From positions 1-15,897 of the forward strand of contig JACMIS010000301.1 in assembly GCA_014381035.1 (NCBI GenBank): 15,897 bases of DNA, given 5' to 3'. This document shows positions 1 to 6,646 of this stretch, one piece after another. Position numbers and translations under genes: made by a program. The first letter of the stretch is position 1, and every line of letters starts with the position of its first letter. The DNA is from Armatimonadota bacterium (GTDB lineage: Bacteria > Armatimonadota > Armatimonadia > Armatimonadales > Armatimonadaceae). The notes below the pieces were generated by a model. That model saw only the letters and a program-made list of their open reading frames with translations, made no database searches and was not told the DNA's origin.

Positions 1-103
1 ACAGTGAACAACTGGAACCGACGGATTCGCGGGAAATAACCAACCGCCAAAGCCAGCCAATCAGCAACATAGCACCGCAGGTCCAACGATCCAACGTAAG
101 GTT

Positions 104-130
104 GGTGCCGTCCGCGAAGGACAAAAAAAG
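104..130 (+). repeat. Half copy of the palindromic repeat found at 4637-4682
   Basis: These 27 bases match 4657-4683 at 25 positions; the differences are at 117 and 126. At 4637-4682 the same sequence forms the right arm of a long palindrome. Here the left arm is absent and replaced by unrelated sequence, which carries a small CCAAC/GTTGG hairpin at 91-105. The A-rich end of the repeat runs into the GGAG ribosome binding site of the next gene (130-133). A dispersed palindromic element is the simplest reading, but two copies are a small sample. Confidence 0.5.
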
Positions 131-141
131 GAGACAACCTG

Positions 142-750
142 GTGAAAACAATCAAAGAAACGGTTTCGCCACCGGGCTGGTGGGCGTTGGAGAGGGCGGC
201 TCGGGCAGTGGATAAAGTACGGGAACGGTTGCATAAAGCGACCACTGTTCTGGATAACGCCGGGTTGCTCTACGCCGTCGCGGGCGGAAACGCGGTCGCG
301 GCATGGGTCGGGCAAGTGGACGAAGCGGCAGTACGCAACACGCAGGATGTGGATGTTCTCCTCCGCCGCACCGATCTACCCCAAGCGGTAGCCGCTATGG
401 AAGCGGCGGGGTTTGTTTATCGGCATGTCGCCGGAATGGATATTTTCCTTGACGCGCCGGACGCGAAAGCGAGAGACGCCGTCCACATCGTTTTCGCGGG
501 CGAAAAAGTCCGCGAGCACGAAGCACTGCCGAACCCCGATGTCACCGACTCCGAACGTGCCATCGGAGGATTCCGTGTTTTGTCTTTGCAAGCATTGGTG
601 CAGATCAAACTCACCGCGTACCGCGACAAAGACCGGGTGCATCTGCGTGACATGATTGGTGTCAGTCTTCTCGACGAAACCTGGGTTTCGCGCTTCCCAA
701 TCGAACTTGGCGAACGGTTGCAAGCCCTGATAGATGACCCCGACGGGTAA
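142..750 (+). CDS. Nucleotidyltransferase-fold protein, MNT/AbiEii-like
   Basis: This 202-residue protein starts at GTG 142, with a strong GGAG site 8 bases upstream. Residues 44-73 hold the signature of a minimal nucleotidyltransferase: a Gly-Gly-Asn turn (48-50), then a strand carrying the acidic pair Asp-Val-Asp (69-71). A lysine near 156 and an acidic/basic stretch (RDKDRVHLRD, 161-170) match the C-terminal part of AbiEii or MNT-type proteins, where a similar lysine and aspartate complete the site. Such proteins transfer nucleotides to protein or RNA targets, often as half of a toxin-antitoxin pair. No partner lies downstream, where IS remnants begin, so a partner would have to be upstream, outside the window. 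The substrate cannot be told from the sequence. The fold is fairly sure, the biological role is not. Confidence 0.75.
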   Translation: MKTIKETVSPPGWWALERAARAVDKVRERLHKATTVLDNAGLLYAVAGGNAVAAWVGQVDEAAVRNTQDVDVLLRRTDLPQAVAAMEAAGFVYRHVAGMDIFLDAPDAKARDAVHIVFAGEKVREHEALPNPDVTDSERAIGGFRVLSLQALVQIKLTAYRDKDRVHLRDMIGVSLLDETWVSRFPIELGERLQALIDDPDG

Positions 751-813
751 TCCGCACTCGATTAAACCTCCGTCTTGACATACAACAAAATAGATGTAAG
801 TGATTGTTCTAAT

Positions 814-1076
814 TTAGTTTATATTTTGAAACGGCTTGGAAGCAGTCTTCAATCCGCTTCCGACTGCCGCTAAGATTTGCCACACGCGGTAACACAGCAG
901 TGGCTTGCTTTCATAATCGCTGGCTTGCTTTCATAATCGCCGGGTTGTAACCACTCATACTTGAGTTCACGCCATAATATCTCCGCGATGTTAAGTTCAG
1001 GCGAATATACAGGCAGGAAGAGAATGTACAACCCTTTTGCCTCCCATGCAGCACGCCGTTTCTTCACCTCATCGGG
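814..1076 (-). pseudogene. IS630-family transposase, C-terminal remnant
   Basis: The minus strand encodes the C-terminal third of an IS630-type DDE transposase. The diagnostic stretch is FLPVYSPELNIAEILWRELK, containing the last catalytic Glu in the NIAEILW segment. As it stands the frame ends at 870 with an unrelated tail. Removing one unit of the 20-bp tandem duplication at 901-940 restores a family-like continuation: YESKPLLCYRVWQ, then about 20 more residues, ending at a natural TAA at 814-816. The N-terminal two thirds, with the first two catalytic Asp residues, are missing: an in-frame stop (1077-1079) lies just upstream and nothing transposase-like follows it. The longest open stretch begins at a GTG (1065-1067), which is not a real start. 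It is a dead fragment. Its outer inverted repeats were not identified. Confidence 0.8.
901..940. repeat. Perfect 20-bp tandem duplication inside the IS630 remnant
   Basis: The unit TGGCTTGCTTTCATAATCGC occurs twice, head to tail and without mismatch. As 20 is not a multiple of three, the second copy shifts the transposase frame. Conceptual removal restores about 28 family-like residues and a later stop. The two copies are identical, so the event is probably recent. Confidence 0.95.
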
Positions 1077-1108
1077 TTAAGTGTCACTGGTCTCACTTCT
1101 AATATACA

Positions 1109-1123
1109 AGTTCGGGTTAAGCG
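1109..1123 (+). repeat. Left terminal inverted repeat of the IS982 element
   Basis: AGTTCGGGTTAAGCG pairs with the right end at 2134-2148, matching 14 of 15 positions. It lies 53 bases before the transposase start codon, the usual place for the left end in this family. Confidence 0.7.
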
Positions 1124-1432
1124 CAGGCTTTCCGACAAACTAAAGTCGCCAAACTAAGTGATCGGAAAGCCTATCCATGCCCATTTTACAAGATGATGCG
1201 CTCCTCACGCTGTTCTGCTCGGTCGATGATTTCTGCCAGACGCCGTCGCCCAAACTCGACCGAAGCCTGTTGCCTGGTAAAAACCGGCGAGATCGTGCCC
1301 GCTCACTGTCAAAAAGTGAAATAATGACACTGCTGATCGCTTTCCATCTGAGCAAATTCCGTAATTTCAAAGCCTTTTACCTCGGCTTCGTCTGGTCGCA
1401 CTGGCGGGAGCTTTCCCGAAATTGGTCAGTGC

Positions 1433-1451
1433 GGTGAAACTCCGTTTCACC
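1433..1451. repeat. Hairpin in first extra segment of the IS982 transposase
   Basis: GGTGAAAC (1433-1440) and GTTTCACC (1444-1451) form a perfect 8-bp stem with a 3-base loop. The extra segment relative to the expected ...LVSYNHF... is about 1431-1453. Its reading frame meets TGA directly after the stem. Confidence 0.75.
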
Positions 1452-1644
1452 TGAACAACCACTTCATCGAGTACATCCCCTCGGCACTTCTGTCGCTCTT
1501 TGCCTACCTTAGCTCTCTCTTCGGAGACTGCACGGGCATTACCTTCGCGGACTCGACCGCCCTTCGCGTCTGCGCGAACCCGCGGATCGGGCAACATAAG
1601 GTGTTCGGTGGCGTCGCCGAGAGAGGCAAAACGAGTACGGGGTG

Positions 1645-1662
1645 GTTTGCAGGTATGCAAAC
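1645..1662. repeat. Hairpin in second extra segment of the IS982 transposase
   Basis: GTTTGC (1645-1650) and GCAAAC (1657-1662) form a perfect 6-bp stem with a 6-base loop. The family motif GWFFGFK is split between its two Phe codons by 20 extra bases (1649-1668). Part of the left arm is native transposase sequence, which makes this the weakest of the three cases. Confidence 0.55.
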
Positions 1663-1962
1663 GCGTTCTTCGGCTTCAAACTGCACCTGCTCATCAACGA
1701 CCGCGGCGATCTGCTAAACATTACCGTAACGGCAGGGAACACGGGCGACCGCAGACCGCTCCCCGATCTGCTCGCAGGCGTGTTCGGCAGACTGATCGCG
1801 GATAAAGGCTACCTGTCAAAAAAGCTATCCGAATCGCTTCAGGAACGAGGTATTCGGTTGATTACGAGAGTGCGCAAGAACATGAAAGAACAGCCCCTGT
1901 CTCCTATGGACGCTTTTCTGATCCGCAAAAGGGCGATCATCGAATCCGTGATCGACCAACTT

Positions 1963-1990
1963 GCGAAAGTCCCCTGAAGGGACTTTACGC
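1963..1990. repeat. Hairpin in third extra segment of the IS982 transposase
   Basis: AAAGTCCC (1966-1973) and GGGACTTT (1979-1986) form a perfect 8-bp stem with a 5-base loop. It extends by GCG/CGC (1963-1965 with 1988-1990) across one bulged A. The expected DQLKNISQ is split between Leu and Lys by 31 bases (1963-1993), with TGA in the loop. Confidence 0.75.
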
Positions 1991-2211
1991 GTCAAAAATA
2001 TTTCCCAGGTCGAACACACGAGACACCGCGCTTTCACTGGTTTCCTTTGGAATTTGGCTGCCGCCCTGATTGCTTACTGCCTTCAGCCAAAGAAACCGTC
2101 GCTGAACCTGCCCAAAGTAGGCACAGCACAGATCGCTCAACCCGAACTCACGTTATTGTACGATAGGAGGGTGGTGTGGATTACAAAATGTTTCCGTGTT
2201 TTATGCCGATT

Positions 2212-2511
2212 CTAATCACTATAAGGATTGTTGACGCGGGCGATCACATCGCGGAGTGGCATGTCGTCGGGGGCGTCGGAGACGGCGCGGTTGAGTTCGT
2301 CTAACAGGCGGGCGCGGCGTTCGTCGGTGGCGCGTTCCTCGGCGGTCGGATCGTGATGCAGGACGCGGAGCCAGTCGCGCAGTTGACGGGGCATTCGCGG
2401 GAAGCGCGATGGCTTGGCGGCGGGAACAGAGTCGGGTGTACCGGGGGGACGCGCCGATGCGGAACCCGGTACGGGGGGATCTTCCAATGAATTAGCGGCA
2501 ACTTCGTTCAC
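2212..2511 (-). CDS. Hypothetical protein, 99 residues
   Basis: I do not recognise this family. The protein has a Pro/Ala/Ser-rich N-terminal half (residues 1-40, likely disordered). A charged, probably helical C-terminal half follows, with [18 protein letters not shown] and [14 protein letters not shown] as clear amphipathic stretches. No signal peptide, membrane segment or cysteine is seen. The start is GTG at 2509-2511, with a modest GGA 6 bases upstream. It lies 38 bp after anmK on the same strand and probably ends the hisG-anmK transcript. Codon use (G/C at third positions) resembles its neighbours, which supports a real gene, but there is no functional clue. It could still be a chance reading frame. 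Confidence 0.55.
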   Translation of the reverse strand: MNEVAANSLEDPPVPGSASARPPGTPDSVPAAKPSRFPRMPRQLRDWLRVLHHDPTAEERATDERRARLLDELNRAVSDAPDDMPLRDVIARVNNPYSD

Positions 2512-2549
2512 GGCGGGTCCCTATTCTATCGCATTTTAATCGGCAACGT

Positions 2550-3719
2550 TCAACCGGGTAATGTCACGCTCCCGGTGATCGCCGCACGGCTCGCCCCGGT
2601 GACGGCGGGCAGGCTCGCGGGCGTTCCGGACAGTGTCGCGTCGGCGAGTACCGCGAACGCGATTGCTTCCCTTGCCTCTGCATTTATACCCAGATCGTCA
2701 GAAGTCAGAACCGGGATCGGTGCCAGTTTTTCGCGCAGAAATTGCATCAGCACCGGGTTCCGCGCCCCGCCCCCGCTGACAATCACTTCGTCCGGTAGCG
2801 TGGGCAAGAACTGGTCATAGGCGTAAGCGATGCTATATGCCGTGAACGCGGTAACGGTCGCCAGAATATCCGCAGGGCGTATGTAATAAGTCACGGCGAA
2901 TTGCTGAATCTCCTGGGCTAACTTCGTGCCGAACTCTTCGCGTCCTGCCGATTTGGGCGGCGGGGCTGACAGGAAGGGATGTTCAAATAGCCAGTCCATC
3001 AGGTGTTGCTGCATCGTTCCCAATCGTGCGATACTCCCGTCCTCATCGAAGTGCGCCTTGCCCCCGGTCGCCCAGCCCGCTAAATGATCTATCAGCATGT
3101 TGCCCGGTCCGGTGTCGAATCCGCGTACCTCGGATGCCGCGCCACCCGCAGGGAGATAGGTGACATTGCCGATACCGCCGATGTTTTGCAGGGCGCGATT
3201 TTTTGTCAGGTGTGTGAGAAGTCGCCAGTCCGCGAACGGGACCAGCGGTGCGCCCTGCCCGCCCAGCGCGACATCCGCACTGCGAAAGTTCGATACAACC
3301 GGGATTCCCGTGCGGGTGGCAAGGGTCGCCGCGTCGCCGAGTTGCAATGTCGCCGGAAAATCGCCGTGCGGCGTGTGCGAAACCGTCTGCCCGTGGCAAC
3401 CGATGGCGAGAACGCGCTCAAGGTCGGGCAATTCTGCTTCGTTACAGACCGCCTCTACCGCGTTCGCGTATTGAGCCGCTAACTCCACCGACAACCGCGA
3501 CACGGTCTCGGCATTCCCCTGTCCGTGCGATATGGCGAGTATCCGCTCCCGCAAACTATCCGCAAATGGCACGAATACGAACGCGACCAGCTCGGCACTG
3601 TCGCCATGGAAGCGCACCAATGCGGCGTCGGTGCCGTCCGCACTCGTGCCGGACATCAAGCCGATAAGGAAACGCGGCGAACGTTCCGTGCCCGCGAATA
3701 GGGTTTGCCAGGGGGGCAT
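2550..3719 (-). CDS. anmK: Anhydro-N-acetylmuramic acid kinase
   Basis: AnmK hydrolyses the 1,6-anhydro bond of anhydroMurNAc and phosphorylates it to MurNAc-6-phosphate, the cytoplasmic step of peptidoglycan recycling. The family signature GLMSGTSADGTDAAL opens the protein (residues 20-34). IGCHGQT, QNIGGIGNVTYLP and RGFDTGPGNMLIDHL follow in the expected order, the last carrying substrate-binding and catalytic residues of the actin-like kinase fold. VIVSGGGARNP near the C-terminus is the second nucleotide-binding signature. At 389 residues the length is near normal. I chose ATG 3717-3719, with TAAGG 8 bases upstream. A TTG at 3750-3752 would add 11 residues, has AAGGTGA before it, and overlaps the hisG stop as TTGA, so coupled translation from there is a real alternative. 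Kinship to hisG is positional only. Confidence 0.95.
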   Translation of the reverse strand: MPPWQTLFAGTERSPRFLIGLMSGTSADGTDAALVRFHGDSAELVAFVFVPFADSLRERILAISHGQGNAETVSRLSVELAAQYANAVEAVCNEAELPDLERVLAIGCHGQTVSHTPHGDFPATLQLGDAATLATRTGIPVVSNFRSADVALGGQGAPLVPFADWRLLTHLTKNRALQNIGGIGNVTYLPAGGAASEVRGFDTGPGNMLIDHLAGWATGGKAHFDEDGSIARLGTMQQHLMDWLFEHPFLSAPPPKSAGREEFGTKLAQEIQQFAVTYYIRPADILATVTAFTAYSIAYAYDQFLPTLPDEVIVSGGGARNPVLMQFLREKLAPIPVLTSDDLGINAEAREAIAFAVLADATLSGTPASLPAVTGASRAAITGSVTLPG

Positions 3720-3748
3720 TGGAGTAGCCTTACCAATTTTTCGGTGTA

Positions 3749-4618
3749 TCAATAAATCACCTTGTTGAGCGGGTATTCCACCAGACCGGTCGCCCCGGCA
3801 CGTTTCAGCGCGGGAATCAGGTCGCGGGCTTCCTTTTCGCTGATAATGATTTCGACCGCGTACCCATCGTCACCGAACAGCGGCGACACGGTGGGACGCT
3901 TGAGGGACGGGAGTTGCCCGACCACGGCGTTCAGGTCGCCCGCGCCAACGTTCATTTTCAGTCCGACGAGCGATTCGGCGTTTAGAGCACCGTTCAGAAG
4001 CAGTGCCATGTTCTCGATCTTCGCCCGCTTTTCCGGGTTCGCCCAAGACGCGTGATTCGCGACGAGGCGCGTGGTGGAAACGAGCAGGGTGTCTACGATG
4101 CGCAGGTTATGCGCGCGGAGGCTGGAGCCGGTTTCGGTGTTGACTACGATGGCGTCGGCGAGGTCAGGCACCTTGACTTCGTCCGCGCCCCACGAGAACT
4201 CGATGTCGGCGACCACGCCGTGACCGGCGAAATACCGCTCGGCAAGGCGGACATATTCGGTAGCAACGCGCATCCCGGCTAAATCCTGCGCACCCCGGAT
4301 TGGTGAGTCGTCTTTCACGGCGAGTACGATGCGGATCGGGTTGCGGGTGACTTTGCTGTAGATCAGTTCGCATACTTCGTGAACGTCGGCGTTATTATCT
4401 TCGATCCAGTCTTTGCCGGTCAGCCCGACATCAATGATTCCGTCCTGCAAATAGCGGGGGATCTCTTGCGGGCGCATCAAAATAGCGCGAATCTCTATAT
4501 CGTCCACGACGGGCTGGTAGGAGCGCGAATCTACCCGGATGTTCCATCCGGCTTTCTCGAATAACTTGAATGTAGCGTCCTGAAGGCTTCCCTTCGGCAA
4601 TCCCAAAACAATTTCCAT
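3749..4618 (-). CDS. hisG: ATP phosphoribosyltransferase, long form
   Basis: HisG condenses ATP with PRPP, the first and feedback-regulated step of histidine synthesis. From ATG 4618 the protein has 289 residues. It opens with MEIVLGLPKGSLQDATFKLF. DGIIDVGLTGKDW (59-71) and the PRPP-binding loop DAIVVNTETGSSLRAH (155-170) follow, then a C-terminal regulatory ACT-like domain from about residue 218, ending LVEYPLNKVIY. The C-terminal domain marks the long, hexameric type that needs no HisZ partner. An upstream extension to 4711 is open but reads through the palindrome and is not family-like. TATAAT lies 6 bases before the ATG and there is no Shine-Dalgarno, so a leaderless mRNA is likely. No other his gene is nearby, so the pathway is scattered. 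It is followed directly by anmK. Confidence 0.96.
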   Translation of the reverse strand: MEIVLGLPKGSLQDATFKLFEKAGWNIRVDSRSYQPVVDDIEIRAILMRPQEIPRYLQDGIIDVGLTGKDWIEDNNADVHEVCELIYSKVTRNPIRIVLAVKDDSPIRGAQDLAGMRVATEYVRLAERYFAGHGVVADIEFSWGADEVKVPDLADAIVVNTETGSSLRAHNLRIVDTLLVSTTRLVANHASWANPEKRAKIENMALLLNGALNAESLVGLKMNVGAGDLNAVVGQLPSLKRPTVSPLFGDDGYAVEIIISEKEARDLIPALKRAGATGLVEYPLNKVIY

Positions 4619-4624
4619 GCGGCT

Positions 4625-4630
4625 ATTATA
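4625..4630 (-). promoter_or_regulatory. -10 box of hisG, leaderless arrangement
   Basis: On the minus strand TATAAT is followed by six bases and then the hisG ATG. Transcription starting the usual 6-7 bases after the box would begin at or beside the start codon. No convincing -35 is seen; the -35 position falls inside the right arm of the large palindrome. Confidence 0.6.
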
Positions 4631-4636
4631 ACGTTT

Positions 4637-4682
4637 TTTCTTTGTCCTGCGCGGACGGTGCCGTCCGCGCAGGACAAAGAAA
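4637..4682. repeat. Perfect 22-bp palindrome between hisG and the MFS gene
   Basis: Arms 4637-4658 and 4661-4682 pair without mismatch around a 2-base centre (TG). Pairing resumes after one mismatch. The T-rich side is on the left and the A-rich side on the right, so neither transcription direction gives stem followed by U-tract. It is therefore not an ordinary intrinsic terminator, and it lies between two divergent promoters. Its right arm plus flank recurs at 104-130. It could be a REP-like or MITE-like element, or a large operator. Confidence 0.9.
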
Positions 4683-4729
4683 GAAAGAAGATTTAACATT
4701 CCCTTTATCAAACGTCGGTAGGGGGACGG

Positions 4730-4735
4730 TATAGT
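4730..4735 (+). promoter_or_regulatory. -10 box of the MFS gene, leaderless arrangement
   Basis: TATAGT is followed by five bases and the GTG start at 4741, the same geometry as hisG. An AGGGGG run (4720-4725) lies too far upstream (15 bases) to be a good ribosome binding site and would precede the inferred transcript start. Confidence 0.5.
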
Positions 4736-4740
4736 AGAAC

Positions 4741-6042
4741 GTGTCCGAGATAGCCGCTAATAATTCGAACTTGATTCCTGATGTTCCGCAGGCGAATAAG
4801 GGCTATGCAGACCTGCTTCGTTCTAATCCTGCGTTTCGTAATCTCTGGATCGGGCAGGCGATTTCGCAACTTGGCGACGCCTTATACTATCTGGTGTTTC
4901 TTTTCATGGTCGAGAAGGTGACTGGTGATCCCAAAATGGTCGGAATCGCCGGGGTCGGGCAGACGTTACCGTTCCTGCTTTTTTCACCGTATGCCGGCGT
5001 CGTCGCCGACCGATGGAACCGCAAAACCATCATGCTCGCGTGCGATCTGCTCAGTGGCTTCGCCCTACTCCTGTTCGCCGTATACGTTTTCTTTGACGCG
5101 ACGCCGCCTGCGTGGACACTGATCGCGGCCGGCGCGGCACTTTCTGCGATCAACGCGTTTTTTTCCCCAGCGAAGGGTGCTGCTATCCCGCAACTGGTAT
5201 CGGAGGAGCGGCGCGACACCGCGAACGCCCTTTCCCTTGCCACGCAAAACCTGCTCCCTATGATCGGTGTCGCGCTGTCAGGGACATTGCTCGCCATCCT
5301 GTACGCCATCTCGCCCGCGTATTTCTTTCTTGCGGCGATTCTGCTGAACGCCGTTTCGTTCTTCGGGTCGGCGGTCTTTATTGCGCGGCTCCCGCGTCTG
5401 GTACCGGTGCATGAGGAAGACAAAGCCGAGCCGAATGCCCTGCGCGATGTGCGCGACGGGTTTGTGTATCTGAAAAAAGAGCGCGTGTTGTGGATTCTGC
5501 TCTGGCTCAACTTGCTGGTGCAGATCGCCATGGCACCGTTCATGCTCGTGTATATCGCTGTCAATAAATCGTGGTTCGGTGGCGGCTATGGGACTCTTGC
5601 CCTGTGTGAAGTCTCGTTTTTTGTTGGCGTCGTCGCGTGTAGCGTTTTTGTCGAGCGTATCAAAATCGCTCGTCCCGGCATGGCATTTATCGCGGGCGTC
5701 GCCGGAATCGGGATCACCGTGATCTTTATGGCGGTGTCGCGGAATGTTTGGGCGTTCGCGTGGTGGAACTTTGTCGCCGGGCTGGCATTCCCCTTCGTTC
5801 AGTTGCCGATGGCGGCGTATATACAAAAACTGGTGCCGGAGAACTTTCAGGGGCGTGTGAACGCCGCGATGACCATGACCGGAATGGGCGTCGCGCCGGT
5901 TTCTATCGGGCTGGGGGGGCTGCTCCTCGCGGCGGCTGGTCCCACGATCACGATCGCGATCATGGGGGTCGCAATGACGCTCGCGGGCTTGCTCGGGCTC
6001 GCCGATAAGTCTTTCCGCACGGCACAAACAGACGCGATATAA
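4741..6042 (+). CDS. MFS transporter, MFS_3/EntS-like exporter
   Basis: This is a 433-residue inner-membrane protein with about twelve hydrophobic segments spread over residues 35-425, in two groups of six separated by a charged loop (about 220-240, HEEDKAEPNALRDVRDGF). The loop after the second segment, YAGVVADRWNRKTIM, is the MFS motif A equivalent. NPAFRNLWIGQAISQLGDALY at the front, AFFSPAKGAAIPQLV in the middle and ENFQGRVNAAM in the second half are typical of the MFS_3 branch (enterobactin exporter EntS, macrolide efflux and many uncharacterised exporters). Proton-driven efflux is likely; the substrate cannot be told. It is transcribed divergently from hisG and has no operon partner. 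A run of seven G (5913-5919) does not disturb the frame. Confidence 0.88.
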   Translation: MSEIAANNSNLIPDVPQANKGYADLLRSNPAFRNLWIGQAISQLGDALYYLVFLFMVEKVTGDPKMVGIAGVGQTLPFLLFSPYAGVVADRWNRKTIMLACDLLSGFALLLFAVYVFFDATPPAWTLIAAGAALSAINAFFSPAKGAAIPQLVSEERRDTANALSLATQNLLPMIGVALSGTLLAILYAISPAYFFLAAILLNAVSFFGSAVFIARLPRLVPVHEEDKAEPNALRDVRDGFVYLKKERVLWILLWLNLLVQIAMAPFMLVYIAVNKSWFGGGYGTLALCEVSFFVGVVACSVFVERIKIARPGMAFIAGVAGIGITVIFMAVSRNVWAFAWWNFVAGLAFPFVQLPMAAYIQKLVPENFQGRVNAAMTMTGMGVAPVSIGLGGLLLAAAGPTITIAIMGVAMTLAGLLGLADKSFRTAQTDAI

Positions 6043-6121
6043 GCGCGGCAGGCGTGAATGCAAGTCACCGGAGACTCTCGGTCGCTGTTCCACACAATGG
6101 TCGCTAATCCTCCTGATTTTA

Positions 6122-6160
6122 CGGGCTACCTACTGCATCGTCTGCGTGATCGATAGCCCG
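6122..6160. terminator. Possible weak terminator stem between convergent genes
   Basis: CGGGCTA (6122-6128) and TAGCCCG (6154-6160) are perfectly complementary, but the loop is 25 bases and there is no strong U-tract. It lies in the only gap between two convergent genes, where a terminator is expected. Nothing else in 6043-6181 stands out. Confidence 0.25.
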
Positions 6161-6181
6161 CTATTTCGTATAAAGTCCCGG

Positions 6182-6646
6182 TTAAGGGATGTCGAAGTGA
6201 GATACCTGTGACCAGAGTGTTCCTTTGCCCTGACTCCCTTCGTACCATACCTGCCACTTCGTTGTGTATGCGCCGGCTTTTGTGGGCTGAAACGCGTAGC
6301 GTACATCAAGGGACTGTCTATTCGTTGAATCCCCCTTGAACGGGGTTGCCGATCCGTTGGCTTTATATCGTTCGGGTCCCTCAGCCGTGAACGTCCAAGA
6401 CACCACTGTGTCCGACCAGAGTATCGTGTCCGCGTCTTTGTTGACCAGAGCAATCAGGACAGCGATGATACCGAGTGTGGTTTCGCCCGGATTTTTTACC
6501 AGTTTGGTCTGAGTCTTCACCGTGATCGGGGGGAGTCCATCCGTCGCCCCTTCTGATCGGTTGATTGCAGGTGCGTTGATCAACACCGTGGTCACAAGGA
6601 AGAGGAGAAACACGACACGAGCAATGCTGGCAGTAAATCTATTCAT
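6182..6646 (-). CDS. Secreted or membrane-anchored protein of unknown function, 154 residues
   Basis: Translation most likely begins at ATG 6646, which has GGAAGG 8 bases upstream; a longer start at 6676 lacks support. Residues 8-25 form a hydrophobic segment (ARVVFLLFLVTTVLINAP) preceded by Arg residues: a signal peptide or an N-terminal anchor. A second hydrophobic patch (TLGIIAVLIALV, about 57-68) follows. The rest, with DTVVSWTFTAEGPERY and AYTTKWQVWYEGSQGKG, alternates aromatic and polar residues like a small beta-sandwich. I do not recognise the family. It lies 221 bp downstream of the receiver-domain gene on the same strand. That gap is large enough for its own promoter, so co-transcription is not assured. 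Confidence 0.72.
   Translation of the reverse strand: MNRFTASIARVVFLLFLVTTVLINAPAINRSEGATDGLPPITVKTQTKLVKNPGETTLGIIAVLIALVNKDADTILWSDTVVSWTFTAEGPERYKANGSATPFKGDSTNRQSLDVRYAFQPTKAGAYTTKWQVWYEGSQGKGTLWSQVSHFDIP

Larger units (their letters stand above)
1109..2148 (+). mobile_element. IS982-family insertion sequence, decayed
   Basis: The element is bounded by imperfect inverted repeats: AGTTCGGGTTAAGCG at 1109-1123, and its reverse complement with one mismatch at 2134-2148. It contains a transposase recognisable as IS982 from beginning to end. The length of about 1040 bp fits the family (about 1 kb) once roughly 75 bp of extra internal sequence are subtracted. No clear target-site duplication is visible beside the repeats. 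The exact outer boundary is uncertain by several bases, because weak similarity continues beyond the 15-bp core. A second match to the terminal repeat (TCGGGTTAAG) lies outside the left end at 1072-1081. Confidence 0.8.
1177..2215 (+). pseudogene. IS982-family transposase, broken into several frames
   Basis: Joined across frames, the product reads as a full IS982 DDE transposase. Residues from ATG 1177 give the SVDDFCQ and SLSKSEIMTLLIAFHLS segments. Next comes FPKLVS, reached only after a 1-nt loss near 1411-1415. NHFIEYIPSALLSLFAYL to GKTSTGWF then runs in another frame (1457-1648). FGFKLHLLINDRGDLLNITV to IESVIDQL follows (1669-1962), and finally [12 protein letters not shown] to [10 protein letters not shown] (from 1994). 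The acidic residues in the FADST, ADKGY and AIIESV segments are present, so the catalytic core was intact before breakage. Between blocks lie extra segments of about 23, 20 and 31 nt with respect to the family consensus I recall, each carrying a hairpin. The last frame has no stop before the right terminal repeat and continues to 2215. The element cannot make full-length transposase by normal translation. Confidence 0.85.

Noticed and set aside
61..315. An 84-codon minus-strand frame at the left edge
   Set aside because: It is antisense to the start of the nucleotidyltransferase gene, has an irregular composition and no ribosome binding site.
1431..1993. The hairpin segments in the IS982 gene as programmed translational bypass elements
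   Set aside because: Bypassing needs matching take-off and landing codons; none of the three junctions shows a matching pair. A separate 1-nt loss near 1411-1415 already breaks the frame, so the gene is a pseudogene.
2176..2304. A 42-codon plus-strand frame (GTG 2176) with TAGGAGG in front
   Set aside because: The ribosome-site match is good but the frame is short, lies right after a dead IS, overlaps the opposite-strand gene at 2212-2511, and shows no recognisable protein features.
3631..3641. A further copy of the palindromic repeat inside anmK (GTGCCGTCCGC)
   Set aside because: It encodes the invariant AnmK signature (Ala-Asp-Gly-Thr) and shares only the 11-base core, so similarity is due to codon choice.
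4637..4682. The large palindrome as an intrinsic terminator
   Set aside because: The T-tract precedes and the A-tract follows on the plus strand, and the minus strand likewise has A after the stem. It also lies between divergent starts, where no transcript needs to end.
5278..6093. A 271-codon frame on the minus strand opposite the MFS gene
   Set aside because: It is Arg/His/Pro-rich with no domain, and is the antisense of a clear membrane protein.
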